From Sphagnum compactum (lineage: Eukaryota; Bryophyta; Sphagnopsida; Sphagnales), in the NCBI GenBank assembly GCA_965153455.1, contig OZ234493.1, positions 31,548,213 through 31,612,212 on the forward strand: a stretch of 64,000 nt of DNA, in the 5' to 3' direction. Both the position numbers and the translations under genes were made by a program. The notes beneath the pieces are model-generated. The model saw only the letters and a program-made list of their open reading frames with translations, had not been told where the DNA came from and made no database searches. Each line of letters opens with the position of its first letter. Positions within the stretch are counted from its first letter, which is position 1. Positions 40,301 through 51,841 of the stretch are shown here, piece by piece.

Positions 40301-43300
40301 GATGGTGGATGCAAAGACAAACAGCAGCACACATCATTAGGACACCAACCCACAAGATCTCTCAAGTACAGATGCGGGAAGTGGAGGGAAGCAGGGTTTT
40401 AGAGGGTTTAGAGGGTTTTAAAAGCAAGTCTTGACTCACTTGGGGAGAAATTGGAAGTTGCTTCTTTCAGCTGATGGTATGAAAACCGTGTGCAAGGTTG
40501 ATCTAGACACAGATGCTCCACTTGCTGTGCCAGAGTTGAAGATACATGACAATTCCTTTGCGAGCTGGGACTTGCAGCAGCAGCAAAGTCTATGTTTACA
40601 GAAAACCGCATACTACTTGTGTCAAACTTAGCCTTGGAAGAGAGCTCTCCTCCCAGTACTAATTGATTGTATTGATGAGAGCCTTTCACCAAAGTAGTTC
40701 CTTTAGACAGTTTTGTTAGTGACTTCTTTGGCCCGTTGGGTCTAGATCTTAATCCTGGTAGTTTCAAAGCCCAGTTCACAACTGACAGATTGCGCTCGAT
40801 CACACCTGGGGTTGTTGTTGTTGTTGTTGTTGTTGTTGTTGGGCTTACCACAGGCTCAACAACAGGCTTTCTATCAAAGCCAATTGCATTGTGCATCAAT
40901 GGCCAACCTGGTGTTAACCACAAGGATTTCTCTGTGTCACCAGCACTCATGCCTGCTGCTGCTTGAGATGTAAATGCACTACATGAACCATCTTGGTCAG
41001 CACCCATCATGTGATTCTTCATGAATAGAGAAAATGAAGTCAAATCTTGTTGGTGAGGCAATGGCAGTTGAGAAAAAACTGCGGGCTTATTGTCATGAAA
41101 TTGGTCTGTGGTGAGGAGAAACCCGAGCTGTGTCTTCTTCTTTGTAGAGCTAATTGATTCCTTCTTAGACTGAGTAACTCCCCCTTCTTGTTTGACAAAT
41201 TGTCTCCTTGAGAAGAAGATCTGGAATTCTTCCACATGGGTCCCTGCTGCTGCTGATTTGACTGTTTCCTGCTGTGGAGTAGAAGCAATTAGGACACTGG
41301 TCGGTGAGGTTGAAGAATCACCATCATCACCATCATCACCATTGTCATCATCTGTCTGCAATGCTGAGGATGGTGCCAAGCGTCTGTAACTCATCTCTTT
41401 AAATCCACCCCGAGCTTTAAATTTGGGGAAATTTGCATCATGATGTGATGATGATGATATCAGCAGGTCAATCGTGCCCGGCCTTGCCCCCAGCTTCTTC
41501 TGCCTTCTGAAACTCCTCATATTCAGGCTCAAAACCTTCAGCATAGTACCTGACCCTGCATCAATTTTTGCTGCCAATTTGAAAAAGTATTTGGTGAAAT
41601 AATAGTAACTTGCATTTGGAGCTCAAAAGTTTGCATCAGGATCTCCAGGATCTCCGTAATTTGCATTTGGAGCTCAATATTTTCTCTGCTACAGAGATGC
41701 TACTGAAGAGATCTGTGGATTTTGGTGCATGGGGAAAAAAAAAAGGTTTTTATGAAGTGGAGAATTAGAAAGTCTCACTTGGCTCTTCATTCTTTAAACT
41801 GCCTTGTTTGTCAAAGACAATGAGTCCATGCTCCACAATAACCACACTGCAGGTGCAAGGCAGTCGCTTCAGACAATAAGTTCCCAAAGAAGTGCTCCGC
41901 CTGCCATAAATCTCCACAAATCCCAAATTTTACACACAAATTATAGGTGTTGATCTATAAGTAAAGCCGGGTAAAATTCAGATTCTTGACATGATTGTAT
42001 ATAATTTCTCGAATTTCAGAAATCAACTAGACTCATGATTTGCTCAAAGAAAATTTTGATCTCTGAAGCTGCAAGCAAAAATCAAGGAAGTCTTTACAAG
42101 TTTCAGATTTTCGGACTTCAAAAATGGTACAGAGTGGAAAAAGAGTGATTCATGCAGGAGGGATGCAAGAATAAAAATTGAAGGAATGATGTGTCTTGGT
42201 GTGGTTTAGGAGTGTGTGTCCCCACCCAATGATGAAGTGCTTGCTGCAGCTGCCTAGGACAAGCTTGGAGGCATCTTGCTTTGCCGCAAACTCCACCAAT
42301 GCTTTCTTCACTTTACTTCCTCTAATAATTTCCAACTGAAGCTTAACCTACAGCAATCCCGCACACAACCTAGATAAATAAATATAGAAATAAATAAAAA
42401 ACCAGATCCAAGCTCAAGAAGAAAAGTTCTGAATTCATAATTTCTTGCAAATTTTTTTTTGTAGATTACAAAATTTTGCACAGGTGAATGAGATTTCAAT
42501 CACCATTTGAAAAAATGGATCAGCAAGTGATTCCCCAAGAAATTTCTGCAATGTCTGATTCCATCAAATCTGCACATCTGAGAAGGCAAAATACAAATCT
42601 AGAATCTGCTGGTGGGCAGCTGGGGAAGAAATCTGAAGGCAAAATACAAGGTAGAATCTGCAGGTGACAGACCAAGGAAGAAGTCTGAAGAAGTCTTCTG
42701 AAGCTTAAAAGACAATCTAGAATCTGCAGGTGGCGATGGAGGAGAAATTTGAAAAACAAAATACAAGCTAGAATCTGCTGCAGGTAGCAGGCGGGGGAGA
42801 AGTCTGAAGCTTACGTACTTGCTTCAAGTCGCAGAGGCCCTTAAAAACAGACAGCATTCGTTCCAGGCACCTACGAAGCTCTTGTTGTCGCAGCTGCTGA
42901 TGAGTCCCTGTAGGTGATCCCGGCAGCAGCAGTAGCTCCTTCCCAGACTCTGAATTCAAACAATATGTGGAATTCCACCCCATGAGATCGATCGGCAATT
43001 TGGTGGAATTCCACAGCTACCCATCCGTAGCTTGATCAGCTTATAATAACTAGAGTTTCTTCAGCTACAAGAGCTCTGAAACTCAGAACAACCCTCGCGG
43101 GAACCAGACAAAAAAGCCGCTGGGCAAAGATCACATTACCTCCTGCAGCAGTAGCAGCAGCAGCAGGATGTCGAACTAGAGCAGGGAACGCGGAAACGTG
43201 GACCGCAACAATATGATCTCCAGGTTGCGCCTGCTTGGTGAGCACCCATGTCAACATCTCTCGACACGACACTGTCAGGTCCATCCCTACCACCACCACC

Positions 43301-43518
43301 TGTTGTTTTTGCTGTTGCTGCTTCGGCCTCGACCCAGCAGCTGCAGCTGGCTGCAGATGTCCCCCACGACCAGCTCCCTGCATCCTACTACTATTTTTCT
43401 TCTTACATCCAACAACTACGGCCGAGTCCCCAGCTGCAGCACCCTGCTGCTGCTGTTGCTGTTGCTTCTTCTTCCGCCCCACATGATCTCCTCCCGACCC
43501 CGGCTGCATCTCCCCCAT
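37367..43518 (-). CDS. USP-domain receptor-like cytoplasmic kinase (RLCK VI type)
   Basis: Exons in coding order: 43140-43518, 42819-42949, 42226-42347, 41779-41900, 40440-41570, 39760-40014, 39281-39438, 38851-38930, 38250-38397, 37811-37966, 37367-37642; 2958 bp, 985 aa plus TAA, frame kept at all ten junctions. Order of parts: Lys/Gln-rich N-terminus (Q run at 19-25); a universal stress protein-like nucleotide-binding fold at about 74-250 ([44 protein letters not shown]); a long low-complexity linker, mostly one exon, with a Thr run; then a Ser/Thr kinase with [11 protein letters not shown] (633-643), Lys654 in VAVK, HRDVK (749-753), DFG (769-771) and APE (796-798). All catalytic residues are present. 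Arabidopsis relatives (At1g77280, At5g63940) share the USP-plus-kinase layout, from memory, and are shorter; the extra length is mainly the linker. No signal peptide or membrane helix is seen. Confidence 0.95.
40811..40840 (-). repeat. Coding (GTT)n microsatellite giving a Thr run
   Basis: Ten plus-strand GTT units lie in the fifth exon of the USP kinase gene. They are read on the minus strand as ACA-type codons that encode a run of about ten threonines in the linker between the USP and kinase domains. Length variation here would change the protein without a frameshift. Confidence 0.9.
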
Positions 43519-44080
43519 GGATCCCGTACTCCCAGCTCTGCCGAATCCCAGTACTTCCCCTTAACGTCGTCGTCGTCCTAGTACAAGCAGTTGCAGCTTC
43601 ATATCTCCCGCAAAAAAAATCCACATTGTAATTCTCATCTCCTAGTCCTCGTACTACTGCAGCTACAAAACTGCAACATGAAGTGCAGCACCACCAGTGC
43701 AGCTACAGTGTTAGTACTTCCTGAGTACTAACAACCCAGAGAAGAGGAAGAAGAAGAAGAAGAAGAAGAAGAAGAAGAAACAACAACAACAACAACGAAG
43801 GGATCAGAACAAATCTGTTCACTGTGACAGATGCTGCACATCATCAAGTCTGTATAATCCGACTGGATTGCGAGACTTTTTCTCCATCAGAGCGCATGGA
43901 TTTGCTCGCGACGATGGAGATGCGCAAGACTGCCGCACGCGCGCGCGCAGCGACGCGCTCAAGTCTTCTGCGCGAGCTTTGCGCGAGAGAGAGAGAGAGA
44001 GGGGAAGCAAGCAGGCAGGCGGGCAGGAAGGGCTGGGCAGATAGGGGCAGGAGAAACGGGCAGAGTAGACAATTATTTTC
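43519..44080 (-). promoter_or_regulatory. Upstream region of the USP kinase gene
   Basis: This contains a GAA run (43747-43779) followed by CAA units (43780-43796), a CG-rich island with GCGCGC runs (about 43935-43985), and a GA run near 43985-44001. The purine-rich run reads as a CT-rich leader on the gene strand, as is common in plant 5'-UTRs. No TATA box was identified. The transcription start cannot be fixed by eye. Confidence 0.45.
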
Positions 44081-44564
44081 TAATCACAACCTCAGAATTA
44101 TAGTGAGAAAATTTAGGTGGAATTTTTTTTTTCTCTAAATTCCTATGTAAGTTAGGTACACAAGTGTAGGTAGAAATAGAAAGGGCAGCCCAAAAAAAAG
44201 TACTGATTTACACTAATTTTTTTAATAATAAATTTTATTTTTTTCTACTTTGGGGTGGGTGTGTATGAGGATTTCAACTAGGATCTGCCCCCCATAGCTG
44301 CCCAAGCTGCCCAGAATATCAATAAAAGGTCAGAAAAAATTATAATGCCCTCCCTATGTACGAGCGGAAAAAGAATTCAGGGCATCATACAAAAGCCAAG
44401 AATAATGACACGAAGTTTTTGTTTTACCGAACAAAGACGTAACTTATTTCACATAAAGGTATTTTTTAATTTGGACTTTTTGGGTACCTAACTACTCAAT
44501 TTTTTTCAACCGTCCAATAATGAAGCAAATCCATGATCAATCGGTTCGTTGCCGTTTTGTACAA

Positions 44565-44768
44565 TGGAATGGTCAAGCGAGCCCCCTTGGCTAAACCCTA
44601 TGTCGGGTAAGTAAGGATGGAATGGTCAAGCCCCTTGGCTAAACCCTATGTCGGGTAAGTAAGGATGGAATGGTCAAGCAAGCCCCTTGGCTAAACCCTA
44701 TGTCGGGCAAGTAAGGATGGAATGGTCAAGAAAGCCCCTTGGCTAAACCCTATGTCGGGTAAGTAAGG
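44565..44768. repeat. Four-copy 48-53 bp minisatellite with a telomere-like core
   Basis: The word GTCAAG recurs at 44572, 44625, 44673 and 44725. Each unit contains GCCCCTTGGCTAAACCCTA followed by TGTCGGG.AAGTAAGGATGG. The copies differ only by short indels next to GTCAAG and by single substitutions. Confidence 0.95.
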
Positions 44769-46494
44769 TGTGGGGCGAGCTCATTGGAGCGAGAGCTTCT
44801 TGCGCAAATGCACCCAACAAACAAAAAAGAGCATTGCAAGGGCGAGACCATTCCATGATCACATCAAGGAAGGTCTCGAGTGGCAGATACAAAGAGGATA
44901 TATCCTGCACACTAGTAACAAAATTGAATGAAGAAAAGTCAAAACATGCTGGTTTAGCTCAGGAAATTGGTTTTTTTTTTTGGCAACAGTGTCATTGCGC
45001 CAGTTTGCTGGCCCTAATAATAGGGCGCAGTAACAGCAACAACGTTGTGCACATGCAAAAAAAAAAGAGTGTAATAAACAGGATCTGACTGGTGCTCAAT
45101 GTTTTTCTGATTGGTCCATCATAATGATTGGTCGACGTGGTTTGTTTGCTATTATTACTGTAGCCTAGTAGGGTCAGTTTTCCACATTGAGAAAACCAAT
45201 AATTCTTAACTTTTTCAAAAAAAATGAATTCGTATTTAAATTTTTTTGAAAAATTATATAATTTTCCATCATCTACTATAATATAATATTGTGATATGAG
45301 TAGTGAAATTATTCAGAGTGTATATAATAGCCTACGAATAAATAATTATGATGATTTTCAACATGTCAACTTCATATTTTTAACACAAAATTTCATTTCA
45401 CTATTTTGAGAATTATATACTGACAAAACTGACCTTAGTTAGGGTAAGGTAGTAGTAGTTGAATTCTCTCCCTCCCCCCCCAACACCTATTTGCTGTCTA
45501 TCCCAGTTTCAGTTTTAACCCCAGTGTGGGGTTGCAAAGAAAAATAAATAACTAAACTTGGATGTGAGAAATATGTTTTGCAGGGTCACATACTGAACAG
45601 CAGCAGCAGCAGTCTGGCAGAGCCTGGAACACACACATGTTTACAGATTTGTAAGGTGGTGCCTCAGAAGGTTAGGTCAGGTCAGCAGTCAAAAGAGACA
45701 AAAGGGGCCCAGTCAGGGGGGACACCTCTCCTATTTATTATTTCTTTTAGGCTCCGAATTTTTTTAAAATTAAAATTTTAAAAACTAATTTTTTTAAAAT
45801 TAGGTTCAAAAAAGATATTTAAAAAAAATTTAATTAATTAATTTTTAAAATTTTTTTTGGGTTCTTCTTATCCCTTCTGCATTACGTCTGATTTTGTGCC
45901 TTGTCTTAACTTACTGAGGATCATCACCTAACTCAATCACTCCACCACCCACCTCCATTTCTTCTAGAGTTTTCTTCGATGAATTTATTGGCTTTTAGCC
46001 ATTAAAGGCTAAAGTTGCCAATTAATTTTGACGCATATAAAAAACATCAGCTGTCGCAATATTTAAGGGGTTCAAAATAACCATTTACCGCAGCTTTTTT
46101 TTTTTCTTTTAATTTCTTAAATTTTTTTACTTCTTTGGGGGCGGGGGTTGAAATTGGTGAATTATTGCCAATAGTTGTGTTTTTTTTTTTTTTTTTTTTA
46201 ATCAAATTGGCAAAAAAAGTGTTTTGTGGGTTTTCTAGTTTCCAAATTTCAAATGTACAATTAAAAAAAAGTCACTGGATTCCATATGAAGTTCTAGTAG
46301 GTAGTGAGAATGATAGAAAGATGCTCAACTTTTGTCACTTTATTTATTTATTTATTTATTTATTTAATTTTTTTGAATATAGCCAAATTTGGCTAAATCC
46401 TCTAATAGATGATGAGCACTGATTTTAGGGTTAGGAAATCTCTCTTGGGGACCCCGGGCGGTGTGGGGAGTAAATTGTGGTAATAGTAGGTGTG

Positions 46495-46555
46495 TCCATA
46501 GTGGTCACCGAGTTGTTCGAGCTCGGTGGTTCGACTCTTGCATGGACCATCATGA
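46495..46555 (+). other. Possible tRNA-like pol III promoter remnant
   Basis: A hairpin CCGAG/CTCGG is followed by GGTTCGACTCT (46528-46538), which fits the B-box consensus at 10 of 11 positions. Short complementary ends GTCCAT and ATGGAC flank it. No convincing A-box is present, so this may be chance or a SINE remnant. Confidence 0.25.
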
Positions 46556-46824
46556 TTTGTATTGGGTATGCATTCGCTCGCTCGCTCGCTCGCCCGCCCG
46601 CATGTTGATTTTTTTGGATTTTTCATCTTTGAGGAGGGGGGGATGGATGGACAGACGGACTGGCCGACTCACACTCGGAAAGCTGAAATTTTTGTCACTT
46701 TGTGTGTTTTCCTCGATTTTGACCTACCTTATTGTGTAGTACTTATTACTACTACTCATCATCCATCCATAATGCTTGAATGCCATCTCCGGGGGGTGGC
46801 CGTGCAATTAACAAGCAAGCCTGA

Positions 46825-47207
46825 AAAAATTATGTCGGCCATGACATGATGTCTTTGGTTAAAAATTAACCCAAATTCGGTTAAGTTTAACCCGCCTTTG
46901 AAACGTTCAAGTGGGTTTTAAAAAATTATGTCGGCCATGACATGATGTCTTTGGTTAAAAATTAACCCAACTTTGGTTAAGTTTAACCCGCCTTTGAAAC
47001 GTTCAAGTGGGTTTTAAAAAATTATGTCGACCATGACATGATGTCTTTGGTGAAAAATTAACCCAAATTCGGTTAAGTTTAACCCACCTTTGAAACGTTC
47101 AAGTGGGTTTTAAAAAATTATGTCGGCCATGACATGATGTCTTTGGTTAAAAATTAACCCAAATTCGGTTAAGTTTAACCCGCCTTTGAAACGTTCAAGT
47201 GGGTTTT
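46825..47207. repeat. Four-copy 96-bp tandem array with paired TTAACC dyads
   Basis: The word ATGTCGGCC (ATGTCGACC in copy 3) occurs at 46832, 46928, 47024 and 47120, exactly 96 bp apart. Each unit carries two neighbouring dyads, GGTTAAAAATTAACC (46857-46871 in copy 1, changed to GGTGAA in copy 3) and GGTTAAGTTTAACC (46879-46892). The word GACATGATGTC also recurs in each. Copies differ at only a few positions. Confidence 0.97.
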
Positions 47208-47698
47208 TTTGGAATTAAAAAAAAAATCCTTCAATTTTTTCCAAAGCCTGTGACAAATTTTGTTTTCACAATTTTTTGACAAAATTTGGCTGGTTGAGGT
47301 TTTCATTAACAAAATGATTTAGGAAATTTTGGGAAAAAAAAGGAATTTTTAAAAAAGAATTTGGAAATTATTTTTTTTGGGAAAATTTTGGAATTTTGTT
47401 TGGTCTCGTGTAAATTTGGCTTTAATTTTGACCATATTTAGGGATTTTTTTTTCCAATTTCTATGGAGATTCATACAAGTATATTTTAGGCTATGTGGTT
47501 TGGAACATGGATGCTTTTACGTGCTCTTGGGATAACCATCTTGTGGATGATGCTAGGGCTTTTGGTTGCTCCTCCCATTGTTTCATACAATATATGTTGC
47601 ATATGGGCAAACATGCAAGCTAATAATGTCTTGTTTGGTTAAAATTTCAAGAACTTGATTCTTGATTTTTTTTCTACAAGTAGTAGTAGTTTTGTTCT

Positions 47699-47991
47699 CA
47701 ACAAAGTTTCCCATTCAAAAATTATGTCCACATAATATTTTGTACATTGAGAAATGGGTCAACCCTAAACCCTAGTTTGGATCATCTCAAGCTTTGGTGC
47801 AATGCAACCAACATCACTCCATAATCAAGATACCCTCCAAGTTCACAACAAAGTTTCCCATTCAAAAATATGTCCACATAATATTTTGTACATTGAGAAA
47901 TGGGTCAACCCTAAACCCTAGTTTGGATCATCTCAAGCTTTGGTGCAATACAACCAACATCACTCCATAATCAAGATACTCTCCAAGTTCA
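47699..47991. repeat. 147-bp tandem duplication
   Basis: The segment beginning CAACAAAGTTTCCCATTC at 47699 is repeated from 47846 with few changes. Each copy includes AACCCTAAACCCTAG. Confidence 0.95.
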
Positions 47992-49266
47992 TTGTTTATG
48001 TCATAGTAGCACATTAGCAAGCGATCAAAATTCTTACTCTTTAGGTTTCCACGAAGGTGATAGATAGTACGTATGTAAGTTTCTTAGAAACCAATAATCT
48101 TTATTTTTGTGAGCAAACACCCTAAATTTCTAGACGGGTTTGGAAAAATGGTGACACATTTGGACCAAATGGGTCGTCAAATGTACAACCTGACTAATTA
48201 GTATGGCGTGCAACAGGTTTCTATAATCGGGAGGAAATTTTTGTCACATTTGGACCAAAATGAAGTCATCACAAGTTGAAAGCCAACAACTCAACACAAC
48301 AACATTGAGAGCAAGTATCAAGACTAGCAAACAAGGGTGTTTGTTATATACTCTTTTTATGTTTCACCCAAAATTTGCAAAACATAACAAACTCTTTACA
48401 ACTTAGTGAGAAATTGTGCTTGAAGACTAAAGCACAAAGTGAAGAGAATTTTAGATATAAATATTACACGGTTGTGGATGAAGGATCAAAGTCAAGAGTG
48501 TTGTAGGGTAAAGCACCCAATGGGGGAGTTCTCAAAATAAGGGATTGTGAAGAGCGACGTTAGCCAAGTCCGGCACCAAGTCTAGAATGTCCCCCATCAA
48601 CCCATAAATGACCTAAATACTAATGGCCTTCCATTATACCTTGAATATAGTAAACATATGGTGAATCAATTATCACAAATTGATTCACCCACAATATATT
48701 GTGCCACCAAGTTCAAAGACAAATTGGAGGACAAATTGAATGTTTTATATTAGGGACCATGTAATTTGCTGATTTTAATCCCAAAGTAGGTAACACCGCT
48801 ACTATCGTGGATCTTTTTTCTTTTTTTTTGAATCCTAATCCAATCCCTCTATGGTTGTTTATAATACCCATCTCTAAATAAAATTGCATAATTTTATCTT
48901 TATGAAAAAAGTGATGAAATTTTTTGTCTTTCAATCAAGTAAGAGTGTTTTCAATTAGGTGAATACCTCCATTTTCGGTAGTGGTTTTTCTTATCACATG
49001 GAGGTTGGGTGAATAACATTCCCTTTATCAAAAATAATATTCTAAAAGAAATTCTTAAAAAATGATTTCCCCAGCCCAATTAAAGTGAACGGTCACCCAC
49101 TATTATTTCCTGGTATTTGGGGGTTTATAACATATTATTTCTCACATTCAAGATAAAATTTTCACTATTATTTCCCATCATTTGGCTATAACCGTGAAAA
49201 TTGGAACTGCAAAAGGTAAGAGACTACTAATAGCAAACCAACTGGACCAATCATTCTATCGAAGTG

Positions 49267-49329
49267 AATCGCGAGTACTTGTACTCGCGATTGTTCCCTG
49301 CATAGAATTGCAGGGACAACATTCTATGC
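49267..49329. repeat. Cluster of three perfect inverted repeats
   Basis: AATCGCGAGTAC (49267-49278) and its exact reverse complement (49281-49292) are separated by TT. CCCTGCA (49296-49302) pairs with TGCAGGG (49309-49315). GCATAGAAT (49300-49308) pairs with ATTCTATGC (49321-49329), so the second and third stems are mutually exclusive. The CG-containing first stem stands out in an AT-rich setting. Confidence 0.9.
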
Positions 49330-49913
49330 ATACATAATGACCCAAAGCAATTCTTATCATCCTGAACCAACAGCCCAAACTTTATTGTTCTTCATCCAAA
49401 CCATATTGTGCAATATGTTAGTGGGATGGATGCTTCTACTTATTAGTAGTAGTACTCATCACATACCTTACCTACTTACCTTCCTATATAAAAATACACT
49501 AAATTTACAAAATTTGATTTCCATGTTTAAACTTTAAACCCGGGACTATTATATTTTGAAGTCACATAGCCAATGCGGTTAAGATTGATAATGTTACAAG
49601 TTACTATCGGTGTTGTGCAGGTACGTTGTTTTCTTAATATGTGCTTGAGCAGGATACATACCCATTTGTTTCAAATTTATTTACCCAACACATTCAAAAT
49701 TTTCAATTGAGTTAGGGTATAAAAAAATTGAGTTTTTTTGCTAGGTACCCTCTATCATATACCCCTTTTTGGGGTAAAAAGCAAGAGTATATATATATCT
49801 ATCATCATCACCCTCAACAACATATGCACTTTTATCACATGTTAGCAATTCTCAATGTTATCTCATATGTTTTTCCAAAGTTCTCCCCTTTCATTTAATA
49901 AATAAAATAAATA

Positions 49914-49947
<34 letters not shown>

Positions 49948-50429
49948 TGGTGGGCCAAAGGAGAGGTACTAGATCTTTCCATAGGAACTTCTATTAATTT
50001 TAGGGTTTCTTCCAAAGTATGAGTGATCCAACAACAATGGTATAGGTTACTAGACCTTAAACCCTAAACTTGGGTCCACCCAAGACTTCCTTGCAGTAGT
50101 AGTAGGGGCAAAAGCTGAAGTAGTACTAGACAAGGAGTCAGAGAAATTCCAACACTTTTTTGTACATGCCAAGTTGAACTGTCAAAAGGCTCTCTTTCTA
50201 TTGCAAGGTACACAAGTAGGTAGGTAGGTAGGTAGGTAGGTAGGTACCTTTACTTTCTCATCCAGGGAAATTCTGACCACTACCCTCTATTATTTCATTC
50301 ATTCATTCATTCATACATTCATTCATGTGATACATTTCATTTATATGGTTTTAATTTCATCCATGTGGTGGTGATTTATATGAGTCCCACTTAAAATCTC
50401 ATCCATGACAACAAAAAAGAATGATCCCA

Positions 50430-50800
50430 ACCCACCACCTCATCATGTTCCCAATGGAATCCCACCCCCACAAGCTCCCCATACCTCATCATCTATCCAC
50501 AAAATCCCAACCCACAATCTCCCCCAAATTCATCATGTACCCATGGAACCCCGACAATCTCCCCAAATTCATCATGTACCCATGGAATCCCACCCCCACA
50601 AATCCCCCCCCCCCCCCAAGTTCATCATGTTCCCATGGAATCTCAACCCACTATAACCCGCCAAGTTCATCATGTTCCCATGGAATCTCGACCCACTATA
50701 AACCCCCCAAGTTCATCATGTTCCCATGGAATCTCGACCCACTATAAACCCCCCAAGTTCATCATGTTCCCATGGAATCTCTACCCACTATTGCCCCCAA
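50430..50800. repeat. Minisatellite of about 39-54 bp units with core TTCATCATGT.CCCATGGAA
   Basis: At least six copies of the core occur between about 50526 and 50782, with the longest near-identical units about 46 bp apart at the right end. C runs separate the copies. Open frames of about 100 codons on the plus strand read KFIMFPWN-type peptides from it; they are a by-product of the repeat. Confidence 0.9.
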
Positions 50801-50888
50801 TAATGCTCCAAAATTTGTTCCCCACATGTTCCAAAAGTTCCTTTGGAACGTCAAAGATAGCCCCTCAATTCTTCATTCCTCTCGTCCC

Positions 50889-50937
50889 TTATTATGGCTT
50901 GGCAACTCATTGTGGGCTTTTTGCCAAGCCATAATGA
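50889..50937. repeat. Perfect 15-bp stem hairpin
   Basis: ATTATGGCTTGGCAA (50891-50905) and its exact reverse complement (50921-50935) are separated by 15 bases. One G-T wobble and one A-T pair can extend it to 17. There is no flanking gene. It could be a small fold-back element or a short RNA hairpin. Confidence 0.9.
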
Positions 50938-51841
50938 TTCGGGTAAGGCCCTCCCCCCATCCCCCCCCCCAAATACATTTTTGAGAAAGGAACACTCGTT
51001 TTGCCCTAATGGAAGAAGTGTTGCCTCGAGCATGCCCTAACTTTCTTACTCTAGAAATGGCCTCATCCAAGGGCTTTGTACCTGGCACAAGAAAACAAGA
51101 GGCAAATGGATGAAAATCACACAAAATAGATGTCATCCATTGGGGGAGATGATAAATAAAAATTTACTTGACATTATTTCATAGGTAAGTTACTAAGGTG
51201 AAAATCTAGAACCTTCTTACTTTCCCTTCTAACGAATTAGGTTACCACCTATGTAATTGGGTAAATATCATAGGTAGGTAAATAAGTAGCTAATAAGGCA
51301 CTTGGTGGCTTGTGAGTAGCATGTGAATGGTTAGCACCAATGTTGTACCAATATATATATATATATATATATATAGGGTACAATCTAAGTATATAATATT
51401 GGTATAATTATTGGTATTGAAAAATGTAGAAGTTGGGTATGACTTGAGGTAATATATTAGTATATGGGTATTTGGTATGAGACTTCATGTAATGCCCAAG
51501 TATATATATACCAATGTTGTTTAGATGTGAGGTTTTGAAGTTTTCCCTAGGTTATCAAATAGGACGTATTTATGAAAAACAAAATTGAACAGAACAACAC
51601 ACACAAAAATAACAACGTTCATGTTAAGACAAATATGTATTATTCATGTTCATTTGTTTTCATTTGACGAATATGGATTTGTCAAATTTTCAAATTTGAA
51701 CTAACTAAAGAGATATGTACAAAAGTTTAAAATAGATTATGGATGTTGGTCCTAAATTTTGGCAATCACACACTTCCCATGAACATTGGATATCATCACG
51801 CAAGATCAACTCCAATATGTATATAACCTACATCAATAATT

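Larger units (their letters stand above)
44081..46824. other. Intergenic spacer with simple repeats
   Basis: No gene recognised. Besides the tandem array at 44565-44768 it holds AT-rich sequence, a TTTA run (46339-46366), a CGCT/CGCC run (46574-46600) and several A, T and C homopolymers. Short open frames here are shadows of these low-complexity runs. Confidence 0.6.
47208..51841. other. Intergenic spacer, no gene seen
   Basis: AT-rich sequence with the 147-bp duplication, two strong inverted repeats and a minisatellite listed separately. It also has a TA run (49921-49947), a GGTA run (50216-50247), a CATT run (50293-50325) and an AT run (51351-51374). No coding exon or RNA gene was recognised. 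Confidence 0.6.

Noticed and set aside
43198-43631. Cys- and Pro-rich plus-strand frames of up to 127 codons
   Set aside because: They are antisense to the first coding exon of the USP kinase, which has clear USP domain similarity.
44565-47207. Regularly spaced repeats as a CRISPR array
   Set aside because: The copies are contiguous tandem units without unique spacers, in a plant nuclear setting.
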